The position numbers and the translations under genes were made by a program. A model generated the notes under the pieces. The model saw only the letters and a list, made by a program, of their open reading frames with translations. It was not told the DNA's origin and did not search any database. A DNA stretch of 64,000 nucleotides, from assembly GCA_947628955.1 (NCBI GenBank), contig CANRBX010000001.1, forward strand, positions 67,931-131,930, written 5' to 3'. Shown here one piece after another: positions 1 through 10,069 of this stretch. The stretch is from an uncultured Lachnospiraceae bacterium. GTDB taxonomy: Bacteria; Bacillota; Clostridia; Lachnospirales; Lachnospiraceae. The number at the start of each line of letters is the position of its first letter. Position 1 is the first letter of the stretch.

Positions 1-416
1 TTGCTGATCAGCAGGTAGGTCGGGATCAGGCCGCCGCCGAAGAACATCGTGATGACGAAAATCGCATTGAAGAAGCCTCTTCCCTTGAAGTCTGTCCTCG
101 ACATCGGGTATGCAGCGAGAAGCGTGATCGCCACAGACACAAAGGTGAATACGATCGAATAGATCACCGCGTTCTTGAAGCCGATCCAGATCTGGGCGTT
201 GGACATAACTCTCTCGTACGCCGTCAGCGTCCACTTCTCAAGGTCAAACACGATACCCTTGTTCTGAAGCGTGATCGGATCCATGAAGGAACCTACAATG
301 ATATAGGCCATGGGAATTATAATGGCTACCACGAACAGTCCGAGGAGGATATAGCCCGTCAGCAGAAGCGCCTTGTCCTGCGCGGAATAGCGGGCAAATT
401 TACTCTTTTTCTTCAT
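1..416 (-). CDS. carbohydrate ABC transporter permease, CUT1/LplC-like (3' part beyond window edge)
   Basis: Reverse-strand reading MKKKSKFARYSAQDKALLLTGYILLGLFVVAIIIPMAYIIVGSFMDP...FFGGGLIPTYLLISN; RBS upstream; directly downstream of an LplB-like gene. Confidence 0.85.
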   Translation of the reverse strand, partial: MKKKSKFARYSAQDKALLLTGYILLGLFVVAIIIPMAYIIVGSFMDPITLQNKGIVFDLEKWTLTAYERVMSNAQIWIGFKNAVIYSIVFTFVSVAITLLAAYPMSRTDFKGRGFFNAIFVITMFFGGGLIPTYLLIS

Positions 417-431
417 AATTCGCGCCTCCTT

Positions 432-1373
432 TTATAGTCCCTTGCCGTCATTCATCTTCGCGACGATCTTGTTCACAGCGAGGATGAGGATGACATTGAT
501 TACGGTGTTGAACAGGCCGACCGCGGTTGAAAAGCTGTAGTCACCGTCGATAAGACCTTTCTTATACACATATGTAGCGATGATCTCGGAAGTCTTCATG
601 TTCAGGTCTGTCTGCAGAGCGTAGGCCTTCTCGAAGCCGATGCTCATGATGTTTCCTGCCTGAAGGATGAACTGGATCACTACCATGTCCTTGATCGCCG
701 GCCACTCAACCGCCTTGATCTGCTGGAAGATGTTCGCGCCGTCGATGACCGCTGCCTCCTTCAGATCCTGGCTGGCATTGGACAGAGCCGCCGTATACAT
801 GATGGAGCCCCAGCCTGCGCCCTGCCAGATACCGCTGGCGATGTAGATCGTGCGGAATGCGGACGGCATGGTCATGAAGTTGATCTGTGTGCCGAGCAGC
901 ATGTTGACCGGGCCCGTCACAGAGAGGAAGATACGGACAATACCGCAGAGTACGATGACGGATACAAAGTTCGGCATGTACAGTACCAGCTGAACTTTTT
1001 TCTTGATCCCCTTGCTCTCAATCCTGTTCAGCAGGAACGCCAGCAGGATCGGCATCGGGAAGCCCCAGAGAAGTCCGTACACGCTCAGCTTCAGCGTATT
1101 GATCAGATACGTCATGAAGTCCGGCGAGGAAAGGAATCTCGAGAAATGCTTGAAGCCCACCCATTCGCTCGCAAGAATACCCTTGAACGGATTGTAGTTC
1201 TTGAAGGCGATCAGGATACCTCCCATCGGGAAGTACTTGAAGATGATCGTCAGGGCCATCGCCGGAAGAAGAAACAGTATGTACAGCTGCCAGTGCTGCT
1301 TCACGTATACCAGCGTGTTATGAACCCTGCCTCCTTGTGCTTCTTTTGCAGAAGCAGAAGAATTTGTTTTCAT
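432..1373 (-). CDS. carbohydrate ABC transporter permease, LplB-like
   Basis: 313 aa; PMGGILIAFKNYNPFKGI and EAAVIDGANIFQQIKAVEWPAI (EAA loop) typical of LplB-type permeases. Confidence 0.9.
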   Translation of the reverse strand: MKTNSSASAKEAQGGRVHNTLVYVKQHWQLYILFLLPAMALTIIFKYFPMGGILIAFKNYNPFKGILASEWVGFKHFSRFLSSPDFMTYLINTLKLSVYGLLWGFPMPILLAFLLNRIESKGIKKKVQLVLYMPNFVSVIVLCGIVRIFLSVTGPVNMLLGTQINFMTMPSAFRTIYIASGIWQGAGWGSIMYTAALSNASQDLKEAAVIDGANIFQQIKAVEWPAIKDMVVIQFILQAGNIMSIGFEKAYALQTDLNMKTSEIIATYVYKKGLIDGDYSFSTAVGLFNTVINVILILAVNKIVAKMNDGKGL

Positions 1374-1654
1374 ATTCTCCTCCTTTCGTCAGCGCTCTAT
1401 TTTACATTTGCACTCTTCTGAGGCCGGCTTCTCATACATTAAATTATGCATCTATAAAATACCGAGGCTGCGCTTTATGGGTTTTATAGTAGCAGATGTT
1501 AAAATAGATGTCAAGTCCATTCTTTACAGATAGACCAGATTTTTTTATTCTTTTTTTATAATTATGGTCAATTCGTACATCGAAAGTGAAAAATGCCAAC
1601 ATAATGCCTTTCTCTTTTAAACAAATTGGCGAAAAATATTCCGCGTTTTTGCAT

Positions 1655-1683
1655 TTGACACTTCCCGCACCATAGTGTATAAT
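1655..1683 (+). promoter_or_regulatory. sigma-A-type promoter for first LacI gene
   Basis: TTGACA - 17 nt - TATAAT, exact consensus, upstream of the LacI ORF. Confidence 0.75.
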
Positions 1684-1874
1684 GAATACAAAAATTCCCA
1701 TTTGTTAAATATGCACAGATTCCGCCGGATAAACGGATGTGAAAACAGCATATCAGAAAAATCTGCCCTTCCAAAGCAGATGCGAATCGCACAGGTTGTT
1801 TCATTTGCCCTAACACGTAAAACTATCTTTGAACAAATTACGACGAATTCACAAAGTACAGGAGGAACGGAACT

Positions 1875-3074
1875 GTGTCAGGCAGAGTAACGATACAGGA
1901 TATAGCAGATGCACTCGGCGTATCCAGGAACACGGTATCCAAGGCGATCAACAACACAGGGATCCTGGCGGACTCCACCAGGGAAAAGGTGCTGAAAAAA
2001 GCAGTCGAAATGGGATACAAGCAGTTTTCATATATCAGGTTTGACCAGGGCGGCAGTCCCGCCGCGGGCCGGGGAGCGCTTCCGGGCGCCGGGCTTTCGC
2101 TTGCCGCGCCGCCCCCTCAGGTCCCGTCCTTCCCTGCGGACGCAGCTTCTCAGGCCCCGGACGCCGCAGATCTCTCCCCGGCGGAGAACCGCCGGGAGTC
2201 CCGGCAGTCCTCCGGCAGCGCAGGGATGATCGCAATGCTCTCCCCGCAGTTTCTGGGGAGCTCACATTTTTCCACCGCAATGCTCGGCAATTTTGAGAGC
2301 GGGCTCGCCCGCCTCAACTACGGCTTCGCGATGTACCGCGTCAGCCGGCAGAATCTGGAGCAGAGAGTTCTCCCGGCTTCCATTAACAGGGAGACGACCG
2401 ACGGGATCATCTGTTTCGAAATGTTCGACCCCGCCTACTGTGAAATGCTCTGCGCTCTTGGGATCCCGATCCTGTTCATAGACTGCCCCTCCCCCCGTCT
2501 GGGCAGTATTTACAATGCCGATCTCCTGCTGATGGAGAACCGCACGGGCATTTTCCAGCTGGTGAAGGAGATGGCCCGGCGCGGCAAAAAAAAGATCGGC
2601 TTCCTCGGGGAATCCGACCACTGCCTTTCCTTTTATGAACGGTACATGGCCTTTCGCGAGAGCATGCTCACGCTGGGGATCCCCCTGCGCGAAAAATACT
2701 GCATCACGGGAAACAAAAACGTGCCGCTCCCCTCTTCAGACGATTACCGCGAATATCTGCTGGAAAACCTGCAGAATCTGAAGGAGCTGCCGGACCTCTT
2801 CATCTGCGCCAACGATTTTGTCGCCCTCGATGCCATGCATGTTTTAAAAAACCTTGGTATTTCTGTCCCCGATGATGTATACTTATGTGGATTCGACGAT
2901 TCCCCGGAATCCCGCGTGGTCACGCCAGCGCTTTCCACGGTCCGTATCCACAGCGAGATCATGGGAGAATCCGCAGTGTATCTTCTTGTGTCGCGCATCA
3001 AAAACCCGTCTCTGGACCACCGCATCGTCTACACGGAGACCACCCTGGTGCGCAGGGCTTCCACAGGAAACTGA
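1875..3074 (+). CDS. LacI family transcriptional regulator (paralog 1, long Pro/Ala-rich linker)
   Basis: N-terminal HTH VTIQDIADALGVSRNTVSKAINNTG; C-terminal periplasmic-binding-like domain; strongly similar to ORF at 4896-6080. Confidence 0.93.
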   Translation: MSGRVTIQDIADALGVSRNTVSKAINNTGILADSTREKVLKKAVEMGYKQFSYIRFDQGGSPAAGRGALPGAGLSLAAPPPQVPSFPADAASQAPDAADLSPAENRRESRQSSGSAGMIAMLSPQFLGSSHFSTAMLGNFESGLARLNYGFAMYRVSRQNLEQRVLPASINRETTDGIICFEMFDPAYCEMLCALGIPILFIDCPSPRLGSIYNADLLLMENRTGIFQLVKEMARRGKKKIGFLGESDHCLSFYERYMAFRESMLTLGIPLREKYCITGNKNVPLPSSDDYREYLLENLQNLKELPDLFICANDFVALDAMHVLKNLGISVPDDVYLCGFDDSPESRVVTPALSTVRIHSEIMGESAVYLLVSRIKNPSLDHRIVYTETTLVRRASTGN

Positions 3075-3128
3075 ACGGCTGAAGGGCAGCCGGAGACAAA
3101 AAGCATTCTTTTAACAGGAGGTGTCTCT

Positions 3129-3815
3129 ATGCGCGGTATTCTGACTCCGGACAATCCGGTCATGAATTTTATCACCAGGATCGTATACAGCGTCTATCTG
3201 AACATTCTGTGGTTCATCTGCTGTATCCCGATCGTCACGGCAGGCGCGTCCACCACGGCGCTGTTCTATGTGACTCTGAAAATGGTAAAAAACGAGGAAG
3301 GCAATGTCACCGTCCAGTTCTTCCGTGCGTTTAAGGAGAACTTCAGGTTTTCCACAAAGGTCTGGCTGATCATGCTCGCGCTCGGGATCGTTCTCGGCGT
3401 CGACGGGTTTGTCCTGTACCACATGCGCTTCGAAAACTGGTTCTGGGCAGTGCTGACCGCCGTCTTCATCGTCGTCGTGCTGGCATATCTGATCATTGCA
3501 ATGTATATTTTCCCCCTGATGGCGCGCTTCAGCAACACCGTGCGCATGATGTTCTTCAACGCGATCATGATCGGGATGCGCTTCCTGCTCTGCACCGCGC
3601 TGATGGCAGCCGTCTATTTCATCATGGCCTTCATTATCATCAATATCTTCACGCCCGCCGTCGTCTTCGGGGAAGGGCTGTGCGCTTTCTTATGCTCTTA
3701 TCTGCTCTCGAGGATCCTGGCCATGTGCGAGCCGCACGAGGAAACCGGGACGGAAGCCGGTCCGGACGGGGAGTCCCCCGACGGGGAATCCTCTGACGGC
3801 GAACCGCAAAGCTGA
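3129..3815 (+). CDS. YesL family (DUF624) membrane protein
   Basis: MRGILTPDNPVMNFITRIVYSVYLNILWFICCIPIVTAGASTTALFYVTLKM is characteristic of YesL/DUF624; C-terminal PDGES repeat tail. Confidence 0.85.
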   Translation: MRGILTPDNPVMNFITRIVYSVYLNILWFICCIPIVTAGASTTALFYVTLKMVKNEEGNVTVQFFRAFKENFRFSTKVWLIMLALGIVLGVDGFVLYHMRFENWFWAVLTAVFIVVVLAYLIIAMYIFPLMARFSNTVRMMFFNAIMIGMRFLLCTALMAAVYFIMAFIIINIFTPAVVFGEGLCAFLCSYLLSRILAMCEPHEETGTEAGPDGESPDGESSDGEPQS

Positions 3816-3823
3816 AGGAGGGA

Positions 3824-4582
3824 ATGCCTGTGAACCCCGGAAAAGAACCGCACAGAAGCCTTGAGTCCCTGACCGAGAAGGAAAAATGGGACAGCATGAA
3901 CAATGCCCGGAGGGCCCAGTACATCTGGGACTATTACAAGCTGCCGATCCTGATCGTCTGCATCGTCCTGTACATGATCGGCTACTCTGTCTACCGCCAT
4001 GTGACCCACAGGGATACGGTTCTGTACACGGCGCTGATCAACGTCAGTGTGGGAAGCGACCTTGAGTCGCAGATCACGGACGGCTTTCTGGCCGATCAGG
4101 AGATCGACACCGCAAAAAATATGTTCACGCTCTACTCCGGCTGGTACCTGACCGACGACGAGCTGAACGAATACCACGAATACACCTACGCAACGCGGAT
4201 GAAGGTTCTGGCTGCCATCGACAATGAGCAGCTCGATGTCGTCATCATGAACCGGGAGGCCTTTGACGCGTTTGCGCAGAACGGATATCTCTGCAATATG
4301 GAAGAGCTGCTCCGGGAAACGGATCCCGGCCTGTATGGCCAGCTGAAGGACTGCATCGTGGAAAACATGGAGATCCTGGAGGATAACGCGCAGGACCTGG
4401 TGCTCGACCCCACGCTGGAATACGTCTCGAAGACGACCGAATATCCGATGGCCGTGGATCTGTCGGATGCGGAGATGATCCGGGCCGCCGGATTTGAGGA
4501 CGCCGTATATCTCGGGATTCTCGGCAATACTCCCCGCAGGGAGACCGCCGTCACATATCTGAAATACCTGTTTTCACTCTGA
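3824..4582 (+). CDS. single-pass membrane-anchored extracytoplasmic protein of unknown function
   Basis: ORF with RBS; TM segment LPILIVCIVLYMIGYSVY followed by a soluble domain; co-directional with yesL-like gene. Confidence 0.65.
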   Translation: MPVNPGKEPHRSLESLTEKEKWDSMNNARRAQYIWDYYKLPILIVCIVLYMIGYSVYRHVTHRDTVLYTALINVSVGSDLESQITDGFLADQEIDTAKNMFTLYSGWYLTDDELNEYHEYTYATRMKVLAAIDNEQLDVVIMNREAFDAFAQNGYLCNMEELLRETDPGLYGQLKDCIVENMEILEDNAQDLVLDPTLEYVSKTTEYPMAVDLSDAEMIRAAGFEDAVYLGILGNTPRRETAVTYLKYLFSL

Positions 4583-4693
4583 GCGCTGCGCATTCAGAAT
4601 ACCTGCCGCCGCGCTTCGTACATCCGGACACCTGTTTTCGCCCTGAGCGCCGCCGCACGGCCAGAATATCTGCTGCTGTGCGCCGCCGCACAG
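4566..4693. repeat. two-copy 64-bp imperfect tandem duplication spanning the stop codon of the preceding gene
   Basis: acctgttttcactctgagcgc... repeated as acctgttttcgccctgagcgc... 64 bp later; both copies contain a TGA in the same context (YLFSL* / LFSP*). Confidence 0.7.
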
Positions 4694-4852
4694 GGCATTC
4701 TTTTACAATTCCCCTCTGCTTTTTTTCGTAAATGCACTTATTTTCTCCCTTTTCCGCCATAAAATCATCCGGATTTCCACTATTGCCCCTCCATACCGGT
4801 TCAAACGCCACATTCTTTCCGTCAGTTTGCAGAATTATTTTATTTTTTACAT

Positions 4853-4881
4853 TTGACACCCAACATACAGTCATGTATAAT
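4853..4881 (+). promoter_or_regulatory. sigma-A-type promoter for second LacI gene
   Basis: TTGACA - 17 nt - TATAAT, exact consensus. Confidence 0.8.
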
Positions 4882-4928
4882 AAGAAAAGACACGAATGTG
4901 TTTATTCAGACATGCAGGGAGATCAGAT

Positions 4929-6080
4929 ATGGCGGGAAGAGTTACGATACAGGACATTGCGGATGCGCTCGGACTTTCGAGAAACACCGTTTCCAAGGCA
5001 ATCAACAATACCGGTGTCCTCGCGGATGCGACAAGAGAAAGGATACTGCAGAAAGCAGTCGAGATGGGCTACAAGCAGTTCTCTTACGTGACCTTCGTAA
5101 ACGCCAATCACTCTGTAAAGGCCAGCCTGTCGCTCCCGTCTGCGCAGACGGAGAAGGCGGCCGCCGGGCCCGCTCCCGAAAGCATGCTCATGCAGAATAT
5201 GCACAATCAGCGGATCACCGAAGGTCCAAGGGTGATCGCGATGCTCTCGATCGGCCTGCTGGGAAGCTCCCATTTTTCTTCCACCATGATGGACAGATTC
5301 CAGATGGAGCTGTCTCTCCTGGGCTATGAACTCGTCATGTACCGCATCGGCCAGAACCACCTGGCAAGCATGACCCTGCCCTCCCCTATCACGCGTGAAA
5401 CGGTCGGCGGCATTATCTGTTTTGAGATCTTCGACCGCGATTACAGCAACATGATCTGCGACTTCGGGATCCCGGTCCTCTTCGTGGATTCCCCGGTCTC
5501 TCTGTGTGACAGCACGCTCCGCGCCGACCGGCTGCTCATGGAGAACCGCTCCAACATCTACCTGTTCATCCGGGAGATGGCGCGCCGCGGCAAACGGCGG
5601 ATCGGCTTCATCGGCAATCCGTACCACTGCTTTTCCTTCTTCGAGCGCTACATGGCCTACCTTGAGGCGCTGCACATGACGGGGCTTCCCGTATCGGAGG
5701 ATTACTGCATCCTGAAAAATCCCGATTCCGGCGTGCCGACCGCCGAGCAGTACCAGGAATATCTGGCGCTGCGCCTGAGCGACATGAAGGAGCTCCCGGA
5801 GGTCTTCCTCTGTGCAAACGACTTCGTGGCGCTCGACGTCATGAACGCGCTGCGCGGCCTGGGACTCTCCGTCCCGGACGACGTATACCTCTGCGGCTTT
5901 GACGATTCCTCCGAATCCAGGCTCGTCACCCCGCGGCTCACCACGATCCACATTCACAGCCAGATCATGGGCTTTACCGCGGTCCAGCTGCTTCTGTCCC
6001 GCATCGCGGAGCCCACCCTGGACTACCGGACCGTATATACAGAGACCACCCTGATCTACCGCGAATCCACCGGAGACTGA
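4929..6080 (+). CDS. LacI family transcriptional regulator (paralog 2)
   Basis: MAGRVTIQDIADALGLSRNTVSKAINNTG; track ORF begins at 4896 but the start aligned with paralog 1 is 4929. Confidence 0.93.
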   Translation: MAGRVTIQDIADALGLSRNTVSKAINNTGVLADATRERILQKAVEMGYKQFSYVTFVNANHSVKASLSLPSAQTEKAAAGPAPESMLMQNMHNQRITEGPRVIAMLSIGLLGSSHFSSTMMDRFQMELSLLGYELVMYRIGQNHLASMTLPSPITRETVGGIICFEIFDRDYSNMICDFGIPVLFVDSPVSLCDSTLRADRLLMENRSNIYLFIREMARRGKRRIGFIGNPYHCFSFFERYMAYLEALHMTGLPVSEDYCILKNPDSGVPTAEQYQEYLALRLSDMKELPEVFLCANDFVALDVMNALRGLGLSVPDDVYLCGFDDSSESRLVTPRLTTIHIHSQIMGFTAVQLLLSRIAEPTLDYRTVYTETTLIYRESTGD

Positions 6081-6082
6081 AA

Positions 6083-6128
6083 ATAAAGGGGCTGCCTGAA
6101 ATATATAAAAAGGGCAGCCCCTGTTATT
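6083..6128. terminator. bidirectional hairpin terminator between convergent lacI and GH32 genes
   Basis: AGGGGCTGCC ... GGCAGCCCCT stem flanked by A-rich/T-rich sequence. Confidence 0.7.
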
Positions 6129-6145
6129 ATCTGTCTCTCCGTCCC

Positions 6146-7675
6146 TTATTCTTCATTTCCTTCGGAAAGATCATATTTCACTACATTCATCCTCACGCGG
6201 CCATCCGCGAAGAAGGAAATCCCGTCCGCGGCCTGCTCCGTGTAGATCGTGGCCGTCATGACCTGTCTGCCGTCGTTCACGAAAATCTCGACGCTGAAGC
6301 GGTCGAGGATCAGGCGCAGCTTGATCCTGCCGCGCTCTGAGAGCACCTTGCTCCTGCGCTGATGGATGATCGCCCTGCGCGAGCCGGAAAACTTCCGGTC
6401 CACCTTGAGCACTTCCTCATACGGGCGGTAGCTGACAGACGTCTGGTAATCCGCGTTCTGGGCAAAGCGGATGGCAAAGCGCTGGTAGACCTTCGCCTCA
6501 TCCTCGGAAAAGACCTCAACCTCCATGTCGATCCTCCGGCCCTTCACTCCTTCCAGCCGGATCGTCCCGTCAAAGCAGACATCCTCATAGCGGACCTCAT
6601 CCCGCCTCAGCAGCTCCAGCTCGCGGATCGGCTTCTGGTAAAGACGGCCGTCCCGGACCGAGAGCTCGCGCGGCAGGCTCATCTGGCCAAACCAGTGATG
6701 ATCCCCCATCTGCCGGTGCATCGTGCAGGTATCCCAGTTCTGCATCCAGCCGATCATGACGCGCCGTCCGTCCGGGGTGAGGATCGTCTGGGGCGCGTAA
6801 AAGTCGATCCCGTAATCGACCGTCTGGTCATGCTCCTCCGTAAATGTATCTGTCTCTTCGTCGTAGCTCCCGATCAGACACAGAGTTCCGTTCCCGTTGT
6901 GGTACTCGAATCCGTGCGGAAACATATCCTGCGGGCTGACCAGCAGCACCTGCTTCCCGTCAAGCGGGAAGAAATCAGGGCACTCCCACATTTTTCCGAA
7001 GCGGTTTCTGTTCTCCGCGAGCACCTTTTTGAATTTCCACGAAAAGCAGTCCTCACTGGTAAAAAGCAGGATCTGCCCGCTTCCGTCCGCCGGGCGGTTT
7101 CCGATTACGCAGCAGTATGTACCGTCCTTCTTTCTCCAGAGCTTCGGATCGCGGAAGTCATAGATGCTGCATCCCTCCGGCAGATCCTTCGCGTCCAGGA
7201 CGGGGTTCTTCTCATATTTTTCGTAGTCCACGCCGTCCCCCACCGCGATGCACTGCGTCTGGATCTCCTTCTTGCCGCCCTCCGGCTGTATCATATTCAG
7301 AACGCCCGTGTACATCAGCAGGTGCCTGCCGTCCGGAAGCTCCATCGCATTGCCGCTGAAGCAGCCGTCCCGGTCATACGGCGAGTCCGGCGCGAGCGCG
7401 GCGGGCAGATATTCCCAGTGCAGCAGATCGCTGCTGACCGCGTGCCCCCAGTGCATCGGTCCCCACTCGGTTGCATAAGGATAATACTGATAAAACAAAT
7501 GGTATTTTCCATTATAATAGGAAAAGCCATTCGGATCATTCGTCCAGCCAACTCGCGTAGAGAGATGGAAAGCCGGTCTCTCCGCGGCCTGAATCATTTT
7601 TTCGGTAGCCTCTTCATACTTTCTCGCCTCACGTAATGTCTGGCTGCTCATTTTGATTCCTCCTGTCTCTGGCAT
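6146..7675 (-). CDS. glycoside hydrolase family 32 (sucrose-6-phosphate hydrolase / invertase)
   Basis: GWTNDPNGFSYYNGKYHLFYQYYPYATEWGPMHWGHA (WxNDPNG), DFRDPK and WECPDFF motifs. Confidence 0.93.
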   Translation of the reverse strand: MPETGGIKMSSQTLREARKYEEATEKMIQAAERPAFHLSTRVGWTNDPNGFSYYNGKYHLFYQYYPYATEWGPMHWGHAVSSDLLHWEYLPAALAPDSPYDRDGCFSGNAMELPDGRHLLMYTGVLNMIQPEGGKKEIQTQCIAVGDGVDYEKYEKNPVLDAKDLPEGCSIYDFRDPKLWRKKDGTYCCVIGNRPADGSGQILLFTSEDCFSWKFKKVLAENRNRFGKMWECPDFFPLDGKQVLLVSPQDMFPHGFEYHNGNGTLCLIGSYDEETDTFTEEHDQTVDYGIDFYAPQTILTPDGRRVMIGWMQNWDTCTMHRQMGDHHWFGQMSLPRELSVRDGRLYQKPIRELELLRRDEVRYEDVCFDGTIRLEGVKGRRIDMEVEVFSEDEAKVYQRFAIRFAQNADYQTSVSYRPYEEVLKVDRKFSGSRRAIIHQRRSKVLSERGRIKLRLILDRFSVEIFVNDGRQVMTATIYTEQAADGISFFADGRVRMNVVKYDLSEGNEE

Positions 7676-7917
7676 CTGTCTTTGATAGGGTCAAATGGTA
7701 AATAGAAAGGGTAAACTTACACACTGATCTCTGCGTAAACATACCACAAACTTGTGTGTTCGTCAACTCTTTTTTATTGCAATTTGTACAATTTTTGTGC
7801 ATTTGAAAACATGCCAGATAAAATGAATTCTTTTTGAAACTTTTGTTCTTTACGGAACACGCATCTTTCGCTATAATACTTGAGAACTCATTCTTTGTCG
7901 AAAAGAGGAAAAAAGCA

Positions 7918-8832
7918 ATGACCCTTTTTACCGTATTTTTTCAGATGCTCTCCCTGCTGATCATGATCGGCGCCGGATTCCTGGCGGCCAGGACCGGCAT
8001 GATGGACGACCACACCAACAGCCATATCTCCAGGCTGATCGTCAACATTTTCAATCCGCTGCTCGTCTTTGCCAGCGCGGCCAATTCCATCGGCCTGATC
8101 CCGATGCAGAAGCTGGTCCTGGTCGGCCTGATCGCGGTCGGAATGTTTGCCGTCTTTATCATCGTCGGGATGATCCTCGCTCCCCTTTTTGAGCGGGACT
8201 CCATGCAGAGCAGGATCTACCAGCTCATGTTCGTGTTCTCCAATCTGGGATTCATCGGGATCCCGGTCGTGTCCAGCATCCTGGGATCGCAGTACGTCGT
8301 GTACGTCACCGAATTCATGCTGGTCTACACCGTGATCTTTTACACCTACGGCGTGGCGCTGATGGATGGAAAATTCTCCCCGTCCTCGCTGAAATCCATG
8401 CTCAACCCGGGCACCTTCTTCAGTGTGGCCGCCCTGCTCATCATCCTGTTCGAGATCCGTCTCCCGGATTTCATCCGGTCCGCGGCGACCTACCTCGGCA
8501 ACGCGACCACGCCGCTGGCCCTGATCTCGGTGGGCTTCTCCCTGGCAAACTCGGACATCCGCCGGATCCTCACCAATGGAAAGCTCTATATCTTCTCCGC
8601 TGTCAAGCTGCTCATCCTGCCCCTGCTCCTGCTGCCCCTCGTGCGGCTCGTGACGGACGACGCCAGCCTGACCGCGGTCTGCATGGTCATCTTCGGCATG
8701 CCTGTCGGCAACATGCCCCTGATGCTCGGCACGCAAAAGGGAATCGACTGCACGAACTGCAGCGCAGCCATCATCCTGACGACTGTACTCTGCGTGCTGA
8801 CGATTCCCATCCTAATGGCGATAGTCGGCTGA
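7918..8832 (+). CDS. AEC family transporter (auxin efflux carrier-like)
   Basis: MTLFTVFFQMLSLLIMIGAGFLAARTGMMDDHTNSHISRLIVNIFNPLLVFASAAN; multi-TM; start chosen at MTLF rather than the longer ORF. Confidence 0.8.
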   Translation: MTLFTVFFQMLSLLIMIGAGFLAARTGMMDDHTNSHISRLIVNIFNPLLVFASAANSIGLIPMQKLVLVGLIAVGMFAVFIIVGMILAPLFERDSMQSRIYQLMFVFSNLGFIGIPVVSSILGSQYVVYVTEFMLVYTVIFYTYGVALMDGKFSPSSLKSMLNPGTFFSVAALLIILFEIRLPDFIRSAATYLGNATTPLALISVGFSLANSDIRRILTNGKLYIFSAVKLLILPLLLLPLVRLVTDDASLTAVCMVIFGMPVGNMPLMLGTQKGIDCTNCSAAIILTTVLCVLTIPILMAIVG

Positions 8833-8845
8833 TAACGGCAGGCGT

Positions 8846-10024
8846 TCAGTGGTGGAACAGGCGGATCCCCGTAAAGGCCATCGCGATCCCGTATTTGTTG
8901 CAGGCCGCGATCACATCCTCGTCGCGCACCGAACCGCCCGGCTGCGCGATGTACTCCACGCCGGACTTATGCGCGCGCTCGATGTTGTCGCTGAACGGGA
9001 AGAACGCGTCGGAGCCGAGCGTCACACCCTTCATCTGATCCAGCCAGGCGCGCTTCTCGGCCTCCGTGAACACCTCCGGCTTCTCGGTAAACACCTTCTG
9101 CCACGCGCCGTCCGCGAGCACATCCATATATTCCGCCCCGATGTAGACGTCGATCGCATTGTCGCGCTCCGCCCTCGTGATATGTCCGGAGAACGGCAGG
9201 TTCAGCACCTTCGGGCACTGGCGCAGGAACCAGTTGTCGGCCTTCTGCCCGGCCAGCCTCGTGCAGTGCACGCGCGACTGCTGTCCGGCCCCGATGCCGA
9301 TCGCCTGTCCGCCCTTCACATAGCAGACGGAATTGGACTGCGTATATTTCAGCGTGATCAGCGCGATCTTCAGATCCATCGCCGCGCTGTCCGGGATCTC
9401 CTTCTTCTCTGTCACGAAATTGGAGATCAGCTCATCGTCGATCGCGAGCTCCTGCCTGCCCTGCTCGAACGTCACGCCGTACACCTGCTTGCGCTCGATC
9501 GGATCCGGGCGGTAATTCTCGTCGATCTGGATCACATTGTAGTTTCCCTTCTTCTTCTGCCCGAGCAGCTCCAGCGCCTCATCGGTATAGCCCGGGGCGA
9601 TGACCCCGTCGGACACCTCGCGTTTGATCAGCATCGCCGTATCGCGGTCGCAGACATCGGACAGCGCGATGAAGTCGCCGAATGATGACATGCGGTCCGC
9701 ACCCCTCGCCCTCGCGTACGCGCAGGCCAGCGGGGACAGGCCGCCGCAGTCGTCCACCCAGTAGATCTTCGCCAGCGTCTCGTCCAGCGGAAGTCCCACC
9801 GCCGCGCCGGCCGGGGACACATGCTTAAAGGAAGTCGCCGCCGGAAGGCCGGTCGCCTGCTTCAGCTCCCGCACCAGCTGCCAGCCGTTGAACGCGTCCA
9901 GAAAATTGATATAACCCGGCCTGCCTGAGAGCACCCGGATCGGGAGCTCGCTGCCGTCCGCCATGTAGATGCGGGACGGCTTCTGATTGGGATTACAGCC
10001 GTACTTCAAAGCCAGTTCTTTCAT
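8846..10024 (-). CDS. phosphoribosylaminoimidazolecarboxamide (AICAR) formyltransferase, stand-alone
   Basis: MKELALKYGCNPNQKPSRIYM... KYTQSNSVCYVKGGQAIGIGAGQQSRVHCTRLAGQKADNW; PurH AICARFT domain without the MGS/IMPCH N-terminal domain. Confidence 0.9.
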   Translation of the reverse strand: MKELALKYGCNPNQKPSRIYMADGSELPIRVLSGRPGYINFLDAFNGWQLVRELKQATGLPAATSFKHVSPAGAAVGLPLDETLAKIYWVDDCGGLSPLACAYARARGADRMSSFGDFIALSDVCDRDTAMLIKREVSDGVIAPGYTDEALELLGQKKKGNYNVIQIDENYRPDPIERKQVYGVTFEQGRQELAIDDELISNFVTEKKEIPDSAAMDLKIALITLKYTQSNSVCYVKGGQAIGIGAGQQSRVHCTRLAGQKADNWFLRQCPKVLNLPFSGHITRAERDNAIDVYIGAEYMDVLADGAWQKVFTEKPEVFTEAEKRAWLDQMKGVTLGSDAFFPFSDNIERAHKSGVEYIAQPGGSVRDEDVIAACNKYGIAMAFTGIRLFHH

Positions 10025-10069
10025 AATTGTCTCCTCCTGTACTGAAATCAATCCGCGGCCACTTTGCCA

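Noticed and set aside
7888-8736. 282-aa minus-strand ORF opposite the AEC transporter
   Set aside because: His/Asp/Gln-rich antisense shadow of a membrane protein gene.
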